From positions 1 through 45,601 of IMG/VR virus record IMGVR_UViG_3300030202_001209: a stretch of 45,601 nucleotides of DNA, one strand, 5' to 3'. Both the position numbers and the translations under genes were made by a program. The DNA comes from a virus. The notes under the pieces were generated by a model that made no database searches, had not been told where the DNA came from, and saw nothing but the letters and a program-made list of their open reading frames with translations. Positions 45,130 through 45,601 of the stretch are shown here, piece after piece. Each line of letters opens with the position of its first letter. The first letter of the stretch is position 1.

Positions 45130-45601
45130 AAACATTCTTTTAGATCCGAAAGTATCTAAAAATGTAAAAGAACAAGTTTTCGAAATATTAGAAAAACAAA
45201 GAACTAAAGCTACCAATAGTGCCGCAAAATCTGGAATTTTGGATTATGCTAAACATATGTATCCAGGGTACAATGATCCTGCGCATATAAAACTTATTGG
45301 ACAAAACCTAGAAAGTTTAGAGAAAGGTGAGATTGACAGATTAGCTATCTTTATGCCACCACGACATGGCAAGTCCATGCTCTGCTCTGAATTTTTTCCA
45401 GCGTGGTATCTTGGACGTAACCCTAGAAATTTTGTAATTCAATCCACTTATGCTCAAGAACTAGCTGATGATTTTGGACGCAAGGTGCGTAACCAATTAA
45501 AATCAGAAGATTTTATGAGAGTCTTTGAAGGTGTAGGTCTAAGAGAAGATTCAAGCTCAGCGAAACGTTTTCACACAGTACATGGCGGGACGTATAGCGC
45601 C
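45101..45601 (+). CDS. terL: terminase large subunit (3' end beyond window)
   Basis: ATG 45101 with RBS AAAGGA; the frame is open for all 167 remaining codons. After an N-terminal helical region (FEILEKQRTKATNSAAKSGI, then DYAKHMYPGY) comes the ATPase Walker A PPRHGKSMLCSEFFPAWYLG (86-105) and the adenine-motif/strand FVIQSTYAQELADDFGRKVR, typical of terminase large subunits. The Walker B and nuclease domains lie outside the window. It is the motor that packages DNA with the terS product. Confidence 0.92.
   Translation, partial: MKQELVQKARNILLDPKVSKNVKEQVFEILEKQRTKATNSAAKSGILDYAKHMYPGYNDPAHIKLIGQNLESLEKGEIDRLAIFMPPRHGKSMLCSEFFPAWYLGRNPRNFVIQSTYAQELADDFGRKVRNQLKSEDFMRVFEGVGLREDSSSAKRFHTVHGGTYSA

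Noticed and set aside
1-45601. tRNA genes, CRISPR arrays, insertion sequences, integrase or attachment sites
   Set aside because: I looked for T-arm-like motifs with a cloverleaf, regularly spaced repeats, transposase or recombinase motifs and found none that hold up by eye; a tRNAscan or profile search could still find a divergent tRNA.

Overview
The window is a piece of a tailed bacteriophage genome (Caudoviricetes), probably marine. It is AT-rich (roughly one third GC by eye), densely packed with overlapping genes (ATGA and TAATG junctions), and on the + strand throughout except for one helicase gene. Protein families typical of marine podovirus-like phages of alphaproteobacteria (SAR11/SAR116-type hosts) are present: DUF7483/SPRY tail proteins, a three-TM GTA-type holin, two very large probable internal virion proteins, a DUF6321 basic protein and a family A DNA polymerase. 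Host and morphotype are inferences. The window opens inside a tail-protein gene and closes inside the large terminase, so portal, capsid and most of the neck/tail genes lie outside it. I see no integrase, phage RNA polymerase, tRNA or CRISPR array.

Layout: 1-9.2 kb, tail and receptor-binding proteins, including a duplicated two-gene adhesin module. 9.2-16.2 kb, a GNAT-like protein and large virion proteins. 16.2-17.7 kb, lysis cassette (XhlA-like protein, small TM peptide, three-TM holin, GH24 endolysin). 17.7-19.9 kb, very small basic proteins and small membrane/secreted proteins. 19.9-21.4 kb, SNF2 helicase on the minus strand. 21.4-35.3 kb, replication and nucleotide metabolism: probable SSB, archaeo-eukaryotic-type primase, DnaQ exonuclease, SF1 helicase, PolA and VRR-NUC, interleaved with sugar-nucleotide and modified-base genes. 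35.3-42.8 kb, many tiny genes, repeated promoter-like sequences and three long non-coding stretches with strong predicted RNA folds. 42.8-45.6 kb, the packaging region: small terminase, two paralogous genes of very different base composition, terminators, direct repeats and the start of the large terminase.

The most interesting coherent system is at 25.6-33.0 kb. The thymidylate-synthase-family enzyme has Asp (residue 169) where dUMP enzymes have Asn, and it resembles T4 dCMP hydroxymethylase. It sits in an overlapping run with a MazG/dCTPase-type pyrophosphohydrolase, a GT-B protein resembling T4 beta-glucosyltransferase, a dNMP kinase and a dCMP deaminase. A UDP-glucuronate decarboxylase (UDP-xylose synthase type) lies upstream. 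Together these suggest replacement of cytosine by a glycosylated 5-hydroxymethylcytosine, possibly with a pentose, in a small phage. Other striking signals: a 544-bp stretch with no TG or CA dinucleotide at all (44267-44810); an abrupt AT-to-GC-rich switch inside the small terminase gene; a structured RNA candidate carrying a 22-nt near-match to a conserved 16S rRNA segment; and a family of at least eight near-identical promoter-like sequences.
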